From Xestospongia muta (taxonomy: Eukaryota > Porifera > Demospongiae > Haplosclerida > Petrosiidae): a stretch of 64,000 nt of DNA. The position numbers and the translations under genes were made by a program. The stretch covers positions 2,053,501 to 2,117,500 of the forward strand of contig OY848918.1 in NCBI GenBank assembly GCA_963693285.1, in the 5' to 3' direction. The notes beneath the pieces were generated by a model. The model saw only the letters and a program-made list of their open reading frames with translations. It did no database searches and was not told the origin of the DNA. Of the stretch, positions 48,269 through 63,500 are shown piece after piece (the first letter of the stretch is position 1; every line of letters begins with the position of its first letter).

Positions 48269-49036
48269 CTTATATTATTAACAGTGTCACAGTCTTAACA
48301 CAAAAATATGTTTGCTGAAAACAGTTAAATATTGTGTGTTGTTATAGCAACAGATCATGTGTGGTAATTAGAACTGACTATTATACTCAGGAGTCCATTG
48401 TGACATAAACTTTATGTGCTCCTGTTATATTAATTGTTTGATTTAATATTTTTTGTTGTTATTCATTAATTAACATATTTCATAATGATATCAACCATTG
48501 ATGTACTTAGCCATCTCCTGCCCTAATTATTACTACTAATAATATTAGATCTCCTGCCCTAATTAATGATATCAGTTTATATTTGACATATACTATAGCT
48601 TATTAACAAAAGTTCAATGCAAATAAATAAACAAACAATATGTTATATTAAATAATAAAGTAAATCATTAAACTACAACAAAACAGGTGCTGTTATATTT
48701 ACATATTTTGATGTCAACTGAGAGGACACACCCATTACTTCACCCATTTTAGGCCAATAGTAACAGGAAAGAGAAGAGGTCAACACGAAGTCCCAAAGTA
48801 AGAACCTCTAAGTTGTCACTCTCACATTTGTCTCTACAATTTTCTCTAGTCACCTGTTCCAATTAGTGATGACTCAGATAATAATGGTGCCTTTTTATTT
48901 GGTAACAAGACATGTCCACACCCATCAGATCAAATCAAGGTTTGACAATATTATGTCCATGCTCCCTAGCAACAAAATAACCACATTTTCATTTGCTAGT
49001 TATTAGGATTATCCTCTATTTGATGTTATATATCCT

Positions 49037-52000
49037 TTATTTGTTATAAATTACACATATACTTAATACCTTTTTTATATTAACAGGGACCTCACTATAA
49101 CCAGGTGTATCAAGAACATTCTCTAACTGAGGAGGTAGAGGGGAGGGTAAAGAAATGACATCGACAGCTGGTTTGGTTGTAACATAATTTGTATCAGGTA
49201 ATGTCCTCTACAATATAAGTCCACATGTACTTATTACATTAAACAATACACATATTTATAATATATAATATATTGTACTATAGGATGTGTCATTGATACA
49301 ATAAATAGAATTACTCACCAGGTCAGTTAAGGGCTCAGCATATGTTGAAGTTGTTGAGACGTTGTCTTAAGAAAGGGTTTGAAATCTTTCTGGTGTCTGA
49401 TAGGTTGAATCACCTTGAAGCTAAAAGAAGGAGATTAAACAATGTGGATTTAATCATGTAATAATATATGTTATATTAGATAATAAAGTAAATCATTGTA
49501 CAACAAACAACTGGTGTATATATTTACATATTTTGATGTCAACTCTATAACAAATAATGGGATATATAAACCAAATAGAGGATAACCCTATTAATTAGCA
49601 AATAACAATTGTGGCTATGTTGTCAGTAGTGAATATACAATATATTGTACTATAGAATGTGTCATTGATACAATAAGTAGAATCTGGTCATTCAATGGCT
49701 CAGCATATGCTGAAGTTGTTGGGTCATTGTCTTGAGGGAATGTTTAAAGTTTTTCTGGTGTCTGATAAGTTTGATCACCTTGAGGGATTAGGACATTGTA
49801 GAATGGAAAGATCATTAACTAATTACAAGAATTGATAACATAAATGTACTATCACATGTACATGTAGATAATACATGTAAAATATTACCTTCTTTTTTGC
49901 TGATCTTATCTCACTCATTTCAGTGTACAAACGAGTACTTGTATCATCTTTACTTTCATTCTGATAAAGTTATTATCATTAAAAATATCATACTATAATC
50001 TAACCTTGACTTGATCTGATGGATCAAGATGTCTTGTTACCAAATAAAAAGGTACCATTATTATCTAAATCATAACTAATTGGAAGAGATGGTAAAGGAG
50101 ACTAGAAAAAATTGGGAGAGATAAATGTGAGAGTGACAACTTGTTATGTTCTTATTTTAGGATTTTATGTTGAGCCCTTCTCTTTCCTGTTACTATTGGT
50201 TTAAAATAGGTGAAGTAATAGGTGTGTCTTCTCATTACACATATACTCAATCTTTTTTATATTAACAGGTACCTCACTATAATCAGGTATATCAACAACA
50301 TTCTCTAACTGAGGAGAGTGTGCAGTAGTAGAAAATAGGGAGGGTAAAGAAATGACATCGACAGCTGGTTTGGTTGTGACATAATTTGTATCAGGTAATA
50401 TCCTCTACAAAAGAAGTCCACATCTACATATTACATTAAACAATACACGTATTTATAATATACAATATATTGTACTATAGGATATGTCATTGATACAATA
50501 AATAGAATTACTCACCTTGTCAGTTAAGGGCTCAACATATGCTGAAGTTGTTGGGACATTGTCTTGAGGGAATGTTTAAAGTTTTTCTGGTGTCTGATAA
50601 GTTTGATCACCTTGATGCATTAGGACATTATCTCGAGGAAGGGTTTGAAGTTTTTCTGACATCTGATAAAATGGATCACCTTGAAGCTAAAAGAAGGAGA
50701 GTTCATAGTTTAGGCATCTGATAGGTTGGATCACCTTGAGACTAAGGGAAGGAAAGTAAATAGTGTGGATTTAATCATGTAATAATATATGCTATATTAG
50801 ATAATAAAGTAAATCATTAGACTACAACAAACAGCTGTTATATTTACATATTTTGATGTCAAATAGATAACAAATAAAGAAAATATAACATTAAATAGAG
50901 GATAACCCTATTAATTAGCAAATAATAATTGTGGCTGTGTTGTCACTAGGGAACATGGACATTTTCAACATAACCAACAGTTTATACAACAAGAAAACAA
51001 TATGTAAACATGTACTCGTGTTATCATATCTATAACTCCATGCTTTTGTGTATCCATTCATCCTAAACAACTGATATATATCTATCTATCCATAGTTACA
51101 TAAACATGTTATAAATGTACAAATGTTGTTCTTTATATGGTATTGAGTAATTAGTTGTAGTTTCAGATACATGTTGTGACGTATGATGTACTCATATAAT
51201 TTATGACCAAATAAGGATATATTATATGTCACTAATTTACTATATATATAGTATCAGTGTCGATAGTAAAGAAGATTTACTGTCATTTAAAATATGTCGG
51301 AGTGGAATATTAATTAATTAATGGTTATTACAATACATATTTATAACCTCACTGTGAGGTAGTCATAATAGTTAGAGTAGAGCAGTAATTTTGACAAATG
51401 ACGAAAAAACCAAGAGCAGCTGTAAATATTAATTTAACAGCAAGTCATTGTCAAAGTTATAAGTATAATTTGTTAAAGTACTATAATATTGAACACTACA
51501 ATAACACATGTACAGTAACAAGACATACAATAGAGTAACAAGTAGTAGTAGGTACTATGTCTATCACATGTACAGCACAGGTCTATGTCTACCTCATTAG
51601 GTTGATAATACTGGTTAGCTATAATGTATTCATGTTGGATCTAAAATAAAAAGAATATTGATTGATAATAAGTAAGATATGAACTATATATGTACATTGA
51701 CTTTATGTATATAAACTTCCTATTAATTATTTAAGATAAACAGTCTCAGGACATACGATACTTAGGAACCTTTAAAACAAACATTAGGATTGTGTATATA
51801 ATTAATGACATAAATTACGACACTATCTTAATATAAACACACATACATTATCAGTAAACATGATATCATATATAATATATTAGAGTAACTAGGACAGATC
51901 TGCTGACTGTTAATATAATCTACTCTAGTCTTTGACATATCTTGATGAGTGAGATAGTCATCAACACACTATGTCAGTGAGGAGATATATAGTTAGTGTT

Positions 52001-52424
52001 TAATATATTGTACCTTAGGAACTGAACTGAACTCTGACCCTCTTTACTAAAATATATTGTTATTTAAAATAATGAATAAACATTATTTACTTACTTTAAG
52101 TTTAAATTTTCTGTGGTAATGTCTATATAAACAGAACTATATATCAATGTACTAGTAATATATGTTATTAGTATGTAATATATGTCATTATGATGTAACG
52201 TAATGTTACAAGTACATTACTTATAACAACAAGTATTCTGTCAAAAATAACTCAAAGTACCTTTTAATTTATATGTATACCATCTCTTTTTAAAGTACAC
52301 AATACATAGTACACATAACAAGATACCAGTGATCAGTACTAGTCCAAGAACTCCACCTACTACTGCTACTATAGTGATCCTCTGAGTATTCATAATAATA
52401 TCAGTAGTAGGTGTGGATTGAGTA
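49037..52424 (-). pseudogene. F2: copy of F1
   Basis: Essentially identical to F1, 5,979 bases further on, including the five-base expansion near 52,015 and the lost donor near 51,898. Confidence 0.55.
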
Positions 52425-52628
52425 CTTAATTATTAGTACTGATCACTGGTATCCTACTTGATGATAATTACATTATATCTTTTATTAAATAAAAGATATA
52501 ATATATGCTGTTATATAATAAGAAACTAATAGTAATATTAATTTATAATATTATATATTATCTAGATTTAATATTATAATATTATAGTACAGTAACTAGA
52601 AGTTATGATATGTCTCTGTTATCTTTAG

Positions 52629-54247
52629 GCACATCTTTTGTTAGTTCTACGAAGGCAACAACAGGTAGATTTAATATTAATATAATGATATCACTATACA
52701 GTCCAGTAAAATGTGTCAACTCTTATAATTTGTTATTGTTTTTGTAGGTACTCATATAACAGATACTATTGCCACTAATACTAGTAGTAGTAGTACTAAT
52801 ACTGTTGCTTGAACAGGTATAGTACACTATAGTACAGATAGAGTACAACTTTAACATAAAATAGCTTAGCCATGAAGTATTATAAAAATGACTGACTCAT
52901 TCTGAAAGAAAGAATGGATAGTGTTAATATCTACATAGTATTTCCACAGTTGAAGAAATATTTAAGTTTATTTTATGACATCATATCACACCTTTTCTAA
53001 ATAAAATTAATTAAATTAACTTTTGCAACAATATTTTCTTTCATTATCATTAATTTATTGATATAAGTATCAGATCAATGCCCAAAGTATTATTTCAAAT
53101 GTTGTTTTGCTTGTAATTAGAAGGTAAATATATTATTGATATAATGTTACAAAATATTAAGTATACAATAATATAAAGACCATTACTTTGTTAACTGTTA
53201 ATTAACAAGTCATCTATGTATCTTTTTATTACTAGATAAAGATTTAGTTTTACTTATTGGAGGAGTGACAGGAGCAGGATTGTCTATTATAGTTATCATA
53301 GCTATCCTGACATGTGCATTTATTATGTTATGTATTTTGGTCATCAGAATACATAAAAAATTGCAACAAAACAGTAAGATAAAGTATTTTGATAAAATAT
53401 TAATCAATTATTTTATTTATAGTTAATGTTAATGAAGACCCTGAGAAAGGAGACTTTAATAAAAAAGAGGAACTAGAATTTTGTGAAGAAAAGAAAAACC
53501 AAGAAAGAAAATACACTGTCCCTCAAGTGATGGCCACAAATCCTATATATGAGAGTAACACTGTCTATGAATGTCTACCTGAAATGAAAGATCTGAAGAG
53601 CGTGTCTGAACAGCCAATACACCATCCTACTTCAATGTACTTAGAAATTCCCCCACAAGTTAGTTTGAAAAGATTATAAGTTTACACTTAAGGCAAGACA
53701 ATATAGTATAATTTATCATAACATTCATTATCTTATTTCAATTCTTATTAAACACAAATCCTAAGATATCACAATAATCACTGTTGATATCAATAATAAC
53801 TGTTTTGACCAGAAATATAATATATAATATTATGAAGTATCATCTACATATCATATTGATGTAATTGTATTCAAATTACAATAATAAGTACATGAATAGA
53901 AAATATGATATTATATGTTCATTGTTCATACATTTCTGTCATTTATCATCCATCTGTTATTGCTTATTCATCCATCATAGGTACCTCCTCCTCGTAAGAT
54001 GAGTATTGACAGTCCAGGTATCAAATCAGGCACTCAGCTGTCATTATCCAAGTTACCTGGCAATACCAGTGTGGGCGGTACTGATCATACTGATAATGAA
54101 GAGTACGTGTACATGAAAGGAAGTAATGGACAACCTCGGTACCTCAAGTCTCCAGTGATGAAGCTAAGAATGGAGGGGATGTCAGATGAGAAGAGACTTC
54201 AGATAAAGGCAGTGAGGAATGACAATAACAAAGAAGAGAAACAGTAA
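52629..54247 (+). pseudogene. B2-type stalk/TM/tail cassette III
   Basis: Exons 52629-52664, 52748-52816 (with the same TGA as cassette II), 53236-53373, 53423-53658, 53981-54247. Membrane and tail exons are open, the tail has NTVYECL and SMYLEI, and the last exon reads EEYVYM (YxxM kept). No ectodomain exons. Confidence 0.6.
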
Positions 54248-55022
54248 CTTATATTGTTAACAGTGTCACAGTCTTAACACAAAAAATATGTTTGCTGAAA
54301 ACAGTTAAATATTGTGTGTTGTTATAGCAACAGATCATGTGTGGTAATTAGAACTGACTATTATACTCAGGAGTCCATGAACATTGTGACATAAACTTTA
54401 TGTGCTCCTATTATATTAATTGTTTGATTTAATATTTTTTGTTGTTATTCATTAATTAACATATTTCATAATGATATCAACGGTTGATGTACTTAGCCAT
54501 CTCCTGCCCTAATTATTACTACTAATAATATTAGATCTCCTGCCCTAATTAATGATATCAGTTTATATTTGACATATACTATAGCTTATTAACAAAAGTT
54601 CAATGCAAATAAATAAACAAACAATATGTTATATTAAATAATAAAGTAAATCATTAAACTACAACAAAACAGGTGCTGTTATATTTACATATTTTGATGT
54701 CAACTGAGAGGACACACCCATTACTTCACCCATTTTAGGCCAATAGTAACAGGAAAGAGAAGAGGTCAACACGAAGTCCCAAAGTAAGAACCTCTAAGTT
54801 GTCACTCTCACATTTGTCTCTACAATTTTCTCTAGTCACCTGTTCCAATTAGTGATGACTCAGATAATAATGGTGCCTTTTTATTTGGTAACAAGACATG
54901 TCCACACCCATCAGATCAAATCAAGGTTTGACAATATTATGTCCATGCTCCCTAGCAACAACATAACCACATTTTCATTTGCTAGTTATTAGGATTATCC
55001 TCTATTTGATGTTATATATCCT

Positions 55023-58000
55023 TTATTTGTTATAAATTACACATATACTTAATACCTTTTTTATATTAACAGGGACCTCACTATATCCAGGCATATCAAC
55101 AACATTCTCTAACTGAGGAGAGTGTGTAGTAGTAGGAGGTAGAGGGGAGGGTAAAGAAATGACATCGACAGCTGGTTTGGTTGTAACATAATTTGTATCA
55201 GGTAATGTCCTCTACAATATAAGTCCACATGTACTTATTACATTAAACAATACACATATTTATAATATATAATATATTGTACTATAGGATGTGTCATTGA
55301 TACAATAAATAGAATTACTCACCTGGTCAGTTAAGGGCTCAGCATATGCTGAAGTTGTTGGGACATTGTCTTGAGGGAGGGTTTGAAATCTTTCTGGTGT
55401 CTGATAAGTTGGATCACCTTGAAGCTAAAAGAAGGAGATTAAACAATGTGGATTTAATCATGTAATAATATATGTTATATTAGATAATAAAGTAAATCAT
55501 TGTACAACAAACAACTGGTGTATATATTTACATATTTTGATGTCAACTCTATAACAAATAATGGGATATATAAACCAAATAGAGGATAACCCTATTAATT
55601 AGCAAATAACAATTGTGCCTATGTTGTCAGTAGTGAATATACAATATATTGTACTATAGAATGTGTCATTGATACAATAAGTAGAATCTGGTCATTCAAT
55701 GGCTCAGCATATGCTGAAGTTGTTGGGTCATTGTCTTGAGGGAATGTTTAAAGTTTTTCTGGTGTCTGATAAGTTTGATCACCTTGAGGGATTAGGACAT
55801 TGTAGAATGGAAAGATCATTAACTAATTACAAGAATTGATAACATAAATGTACTATCACATGTACATGTAGATAATACATGTAAAATATTACCTTCTTTT
55901 TTGCTGATCTTATCTCACTCATTTCAGTGTACAAACGAGTACTTGTATCATCTTTACTTTCATTCTGATAAAGTTATTATCATTAAAAATATCATACTAT
56001 AATCTAACCTTGACTTGATCTGATGGATCAAGATGTCTTGTTACCAAATAAAAAGGTACCATTATTATCTAAATCATAACTAATTGGAAGAGATGGTAAA
56101 GGAGACTAGAAAAAATTGGGAGAGATAAATGTGAGAGTGACAACTTGTTATGTTCTTATTTTAGGATTTTATGTTGAGCCCTTCTCTTTCCTGTTACTAT
56201 TGGTTTAAAATAGGTGAAGTAATAGGTGTGTCTTCTCATTACACATATACTCAATCTTTTTTATATTAACAGGTACCTCACTATAATCAGGTATATCAAC
56301 AACATTCTCTAACTGAGAAGAGGGTGTAGTAGTAGGAGGTAGAGGGCAGGGTAAAGAAATGACCTGGCAGCTGGTTCAGGTGTGACATAATTTGTATCAG
56401 CTGACATCCTCTACAATAGAAGTACACATGTAGTCATGTACTTATTGTATCAATAACACATCCTATAGTACAATATATTGTACATTATAAACACATATAT
56501 TGTTTAATGTAATATGTAGAATTACTCACCTGGTCAGTTAAGAGTTCTGTGTATGTTGAAGTTGTTGGGACATTGTCTGACATTGTCTCAAGGGAGGGTT
56601 TGAAGTCTTTCTGGTGTCTGATAGGTTGGATCACCTTGAGACTAATAGAAGGAGAGTACATAGTGTGGATTTAATCATGTAATAATATATGTTATATTAG
56701 ATAATGAAGTAAATCATTAGTCTACAACAAACAGCTGCTGTTATATTTACATATTTTGATGTCAAGTAAATAACAAATAAAGAAAATATAACACCAAATA
56801 GAGGAAAACCCTATCAATTAGCAAATAATAATTATGGCTGTGTTGTCACTAGGGAACATGGACATTTTCAACATAACCAACAGTTTATACAACAAGAAAA
56901 CATGTTAACATGTGACTTATGTTATCATATCTATCTGTCCATGCATTCATGTATTCATTCATCCTGAACAGTTGATATACATTTATCCATAGTTATATAA
57001 ACAAGTTATAAATGTACAAATGTTGTTCTTTATATGGTATTGAGTAATTAGTTTTAGTTACAGATACATGTTGTGACGTATGATGTACTCATATAATTTA
57101 TGACCATATATGGATATATTATATGTCACTAATGTACTACATATATAGTATCAATGTTGATAGTAAAGAAGAATTACTGTCATTTAAAATATGTCACAGC
57201 GAAATACTAATTAATTAATGGTTATTACAATACATATTTATAACCTCACTGTGAGGTAGTCATAATAGTTAGAGTAGAGGTATGATTTTGACAAATGACG
57301 ACAAAACCAAGAGCAGCTGTAGATTAATTTAACAGCAAGTCATTGTCAAATTTACAAGTATAGTTTGTTAAAGTACTATATTACAGTTTATGGAACACTA
57401 TAATAACACACTATGTCTACTTCATTAGGTTGGTAATACTGGTTAACTATAATGATTGATAATAAATAAGATAGAAACTAATAATGGATCTAAAATAAAA
57501 AGAATATTGATTGATAATAAGTAAGACAGGAACTATATATGTACACTGACTATATGTATATAAACTTCCTTATTCAAGGTACACAGTCTCAGAACATACA
57601 ATAGTTAGGAACCTTTAAAACAAACATTAGGATTGTGTATATAATTAGTTATATAAATTACGACGCTATAATAATATTAAACACACATACATTATCAGTA
57701 AACATGATATCAAATAGAGATATACATTATATAGAACACACCTGTTGACTATTAATATAATCTGTTCTAGTCTTTGACATATCTTGAGGAGTGAGATAGT
57801 CATCAACACACTATATATGTCAGTGAGGAGATATATAGTTAGTGTTAAATATATTGTACCTTATGAACTGAACTCTTACCCTCTTCACTAAAACATATTG
57901 TTATTTAAAAAAGTGAATAAACATTACATACTTACTTTAAGTTTATATTTCCTGTAGCAGTGTCTAAATAAACAGAACTATATATCAATGTATTAATAAT

Positions 58001-58243
58001 ATGTTATTAGTATGTAATATATGTTATTATGATGTAATGTAAGTACATTACTTATAACAACAAGTATTCTGTCAAAAGTAACTAAAGTACCTTTTAATCT
58101 CTTCTTAAAGTACACAATACATAGTACACATAACAAGATAACAGTGATCAGTACTACTAGTCCAAGAACTCCACCTACTACTGCTACTATAGTGATCCTC
58201 AAAGTGGTCATAGTAATATCAGTAGTAGGTGTGGATTGAGTAC
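55023..58243 (-). pseudogene. F3: F remnant with the best-kept tail exons
   Basis: Membrane exon 58091-58243 (VAVVGGVLGLVVLITVILL, then FKKRLK; shorter than other copies because WYTYK is missing). Small exons follow near 57,950-57,975 and 57,863-57,890 (EEGKSSVHK, normal length), then 57,738-57,806 (DDYLTP, TDYINS). The HEYII exon is interrupted (57,410-57,500). A 34-codon exon near 55,323-55,425 is fully open here (LQGDPTYQTPERF..., SAYAEPLTDQ), unlike other units, and is followed by the DTNYVTT exon. A second, decayed pair of these exons lies at about 56,280-56,640, so the tail exons were themselves duplicated. Confidence 0.55.
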
Positions 58244-58309
58244 CTAATAAAAGATATAATATAATTATCATATGCTGTTATATACCATGTATAAGAGACT
58301 AATACTAAT

Positions 58310-59769
58310 ACAACTAATACTGCTGCTTCAACAGGTATAGTACACTATAATACAGATAGAGTACAGTATTTAACATAAATTAGCTAAGTCATGAAGTACT
58401 TTAAAAATGACTGACTTACTCTAAAAGGAAGAATGGAGAGTGTTAATATCTACATAGTATTTCTACAGTTGAAGAAATATTCTAGTTTATTTTATGACAT
58501 CATACCATGCCTTTTCTAAATAAAATTTAATTAAATTAACTTTTGCAACAATATTTTCTTTCATTATCATTAATTTATTGATATAAGTAACAGATCAATG
58601 CCTAAAGTATTATTTCAAATGTTTTTTGCTTGTAATTAGAAGGTAAATATATCATTGATATAATGTTACAAAATATTAAGTATACAATAATAAAAAAGAC
58701 CATTACATTGTTAACTGTTAATTAACAAGTCATCTATGTATCTTTTTATTACTAGATAAAGATTTAGTTTTACTTATTGGAGGAGTAACAGGAGCAGGAT
58801 TGTCTATTATAGTTATCATTGCTGTCCTGACATGTGCATTTATTATGTTATGTATTTTGGTCATAAGAATACACAAAAGATTGCAACAAAACAGTAAGAT
58901 AAAGTATTTTGATAAAATATTAATCAAGTATTTCATTTATAGTTAATGTTAATGAAGACCTGAGAAAGGAGATTTTAATAAAAAAGAGGAACTAGAATTT
59001 TGTGAAGAAAAGAAAAACCGAGAAAGAAAATACATCGTCCTTCAAGTGATGGCCACAAATCCCATATATGAGGGTAACTCCTCTGTCTATGAATGTCTAC
59101 CTGAAATGAGAGATCTGAAGAGTGTGTCTGAACAGCCAATACATCATCCTACTTCAATGTACTTAGAAATTCCCCCACAAGTTAGTTTGAAAAGATTATA
59201 AGTTTACACTTAAGGCAAGAGAATATAGTATAATTTATCATAACATTGATTATCTTATTTCAATTCTTATTAAACACAAATCCTAAGATATCACAATAAT
59301 CATTGTTGATATCAATAATAACTGTTTTGACCAGAATTATAATATATAATATTATGAAGTATCATCTACATATCACATTGATGTGATTGTATTCAAATTT
59401 CAATAATAAGTACATGAATAGAAAATATGATATTATATGTCTATTGTTCATACATTTCTGTCATTTATCATCCATCTGTTATTGCTTATTCATCCATCAT
59501 AGGTACCTCCTCCTCGTAAGATGAGTATTGACAGTCCAGGTATCAAATCAGGCACTCAGCTGTCATTATCCAAGTTACCTGGCAATACCAGTGTGGGCGG
59601 TACTGATCATACTGATAATGAAGAGTACGTGTACATGAAAGGAAGTAATGGACAACCTCGGTACCTCAAGTCTCCTGTGATGAAGCTAAGAATGGAGGGG
59701 ATGTCAGATGAGAAGAGACTTCAGATAAAGGCAGTGAGGAATGACAATAACAAAGAAGAGAAACAGTAA
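58310..59769 (+). pseudogene. B2-type TM/tail cassette IV with frameshift
   Basis: Starts inside the second stalk exon (to 58334). Membrane exon 58756-58893, tail exons 58943-59180 and 59503-59769. The first tail exon is 238 bases where B2 has 239 (GAAGACCTGAG against GAAGACCCTGAG), so the frame is lost before the tyrosine motifs. By its serine codon (NSSVYECL) it descends from B2 rather than from cassettes II/III. Confidence 0.65.
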
Positions 59770-60544
59770 CTTATATTGTTAACAGTGTCACAGTTTTAAC
59801 ACAAAAAATATGTTTGCTGAAAACAGTTAAATATTGTGTGTTGTTATAGCAACAGATCATGTGTGGTAATTAGAACTGACTATTATACTCAGGAGTCCAT
59901 GAACATTGTGACATAAACTTTATGTGCTCCTATTATATTAATTGTTTGATTTAATATTTTTTGTTGTTATTCATTAATTAACACATTTCATAATGATATC
60001 AACGGTTGATGTACTTAACCATCTCCTGCCCTAATTATTACTACTAATAATATTAGATCTCCTGCCCTAATTAATGATATCAGTTTATATTTGACATATA
60101 CTATAGCTTATTAACAAAAGTTCAATGCAAATAAATAAACAAACAATATGTTATATTAAATAATAAAGTAAATCATTAAACTACAACAAAACAGGTGCTG
60201 TTATATTTACATATTTTGATGTCAACTGAGAGGACACACCCATTACTTCACCCATTTTAGGCCAATAGTAACAGGAAAGAGAAGAGGTCAACACGAAGTC
60301 CCAAAGTAAGAACCTCTAAGTTGTCACTCTCACATTTGTCTCTACAATTTTCTCTAGTCACCTGTTCCAATTAGTGATGACTCAGATAATAATGGTGCCT
60401 TTTTATTTGGTAACAAGACATGTCCACACCCATCAGATCAAATCAAGGTTTGACAATATTATGTCCATGCTCCCTAGCAACAACATAACCACATTTTCAT
60501 TTGCTAGTTATTAGGATTATCCTCTATTTGATGTTATATATCCT

Positions 60545-63500
60545 TTATTTGTTATAAATTACACATATACTTAATACCTTTTTTATATTAACAGGGACCT
60601 CACTATATCCAGGCATATCAACAACATTCTCTAACTGAGGAGAGTGTGTAGTAGTAGGAGGTAGAGGGGAGGGTAAAGAAATGACATCGACAGCTGGTTT
60701 GGTTGTAACATAATTTGTATCAGGTAATGTCCTCTACAATATAAGTCCACATGTACTTATTACATTAAACAATACACATATTTATAATATATAATATATT
60801 GTGCTATAGGATGTGTCATTGATACAATAAATAGAATTACTCACCTGGTCAGTTAAGGGCTCAGCATATGTTGAAGTTGTTGAGACGTTGTCTTAAGGAA
60901 GGGTTTGAAATCTTTCTGGTGTCTGATAGGTTGAATCACCTTGAAGCTAAAAGAAGGAGATTAAACAATGTGGATTTAATCATGTAATAATATATGTTAT
61001 ATTAGAAAATAAAGTAAATCATTGTACAACAAACAACTGGTGTATATATTTACATATTTTGATGTCAACTCTATAACAAATAATGGGATATATAAACCAA
61101 ATAGAGGATAACCCTATTAATTAGCAAATAACAATTGTGGCTATGTTGTCAGTAGGGAATATACAATATATTGTACTATAAAATGTGTCATTGATACAAT
61201 AAGTAGAGTCTGGTCATTCAACGACTCAGCATATGCTAAAGTTTTTGGGTCATTGTCTCGAGGGAATGTTTAAAGTTTTTCTGGTGTCTGATAAGTTTGA
61301 TCACCTTGAGGGATTAGGACATTGTAGAATGGAAAGATCATTAACTAATTACAAGAATTGATAACATAAATGTACTATTACATGTACATGTAGATAATAC
61401 ATGTAAAATATTACCTTCTTTTTTGCTGATCTTATCTCACTCATTTCAGTGTACAAACGAGTACTTGTATCATCTTTACTTTCATTCTGATAAAGTTATT
61501 ATCATTAAAAATATCATACTATAATCTAACCTTGATTTGATCTGATGGATCAAGATGCCTTGTTACCAAATAAAAAGGTACCATTATTATTTAAATCATA
61601 ACTAATTGGAAGAGATGATAAAGGAGACTAGAGAAAATTAGGAGAGATAAATGTGAGAGTGACAACTTGTTATGTTCTTATTTTAGGATTTTATGTTGAG
61701 CCTTTCTTTTTCCTGTTACAAATGGTCTAAAATGGGCGGAGTAATGGGTGTGTCCTCTCATTACACATATATTCAATACCTTTTTTATATTAACAGGTAC
61801 CTCACTATAACCAGGCATATCAACAACATTCTCTAACTGAGGAGAGGGTGTAGTAGTAGGAGGTAGAGGGCAGAGTAAAGAAATGACATTGGCAGCTGGT
61901 TCAGGTATGGCATAATTTGAATCAGCTGACATTGTCTACAATAGAAGTACACATGTAGTCATGTACTTATTGTATCAATAACACATCCTATAGTACAATA
62001 TATTGTACATTATAAACACATATATTGTTTAATGTAATATGTAGAATTACTCACCTGGTCAGTTAAGAGTTCAGTGTATGTTGAAGTTGTTGGGACATTG
62101 TCTGACATTGTCTCAAGGGAGGGTTTGAAGTCTTTCTGGTGTCTGATAGGTTGGATCACCTTGAGACTAATAGAAGGAGAGTACATAGTGTGGATTTAAT
62201 CATGTAATAATATATGTTATATTAGATAATGAAGTAAATCATTAGTCTACAACAAACAGCTGCTGTTATATTTACATATTTTGATGTCAAGTAAATAACA
62301 AATAAAGAAAATATAACATCAAATAGAGGATAACCCTATTAATTAGCAAATAATAATTGTGGCTGTGTTGTCACTAGGGAAAATGGACATTTTCAACATA
62401 ACCAACAGTTTATACAACAAGAAAACCATATGTAAACATGTACTTGTGTTATCATATCTATCTGTCCATGCGTTTGTGTATCCATTCATCCTGAACAGCT
62501 GATATATATCTATCTATAGTTATATAAACAAGTTATAAATGTACATATGTTGTTCTTTATATGGTATTGAGTAATTAGTTCTAGTTACAGATACATGTTG
62601 TGATGTACAATGTACCCATATAATTTATGACCATGTAAAGATATATTATATGTCACTAATTTACTACATATATAGGATCAATGTCGATAGTAAAGAAGAA
62701 TTACTGTCATTTAAAATATGTTGCAGTGGAATACTTATTAATTAATGGTTATTACAATACATATTTATAACCTCACTGTGAGGTAGTCATAATAGTTAGA
62801 GTAAAGGTGTGATTTTGACAAATGACGACAAAACCTAAAGTAGCTGTAAATATTAATTTAACAGCAAGTCATTGTCAAAGTTACAAGTATAGTTTGTTAA
62901 AGTACTATAATATTGAACACTACAATAACACATGTATAGTAACAAGACATACAATAGAGTAACAAGTAGTAGTAATAGGTATTATGTCTATCACATGTAC
63001 AGCACAGGTCTATGTCTACCTCATTATGTTGATAATACTGGTTAGCTATAATGTATTCATGTTGGATGTAAAATAAAAAGAATATTGATTGATAATAAGT
63101 AAGATAGGAATGATATATGTACACTGACTATATGTATATAAACTTCCTATTAATTATTTAAGATAAACAGTCTCAGGACATACGATACTTAGGAACCTTT
63201 AAAACAAACATTAGGATTGTGTATATAATTAATGACATAAATTACGACACTATCTTAATATAAACACACATACATTATCAGTAAACATGATATCATATAT
63301 AATATATTAGAGTAACTAGGACAGACCTGTTGACTATTAATATAATCTGTTCTAGTCTTTGACATATCTTGAGGAGTGAGATAGTCATCAACACACTATA
63401 TATGTCAGTGAGGAGATATATAGTTAGTGTTTAATATATTGTACCTTAGGAACTGAACTCTGACCCTCTTCACTAAAACATATTGTTATTTAAAATAATG

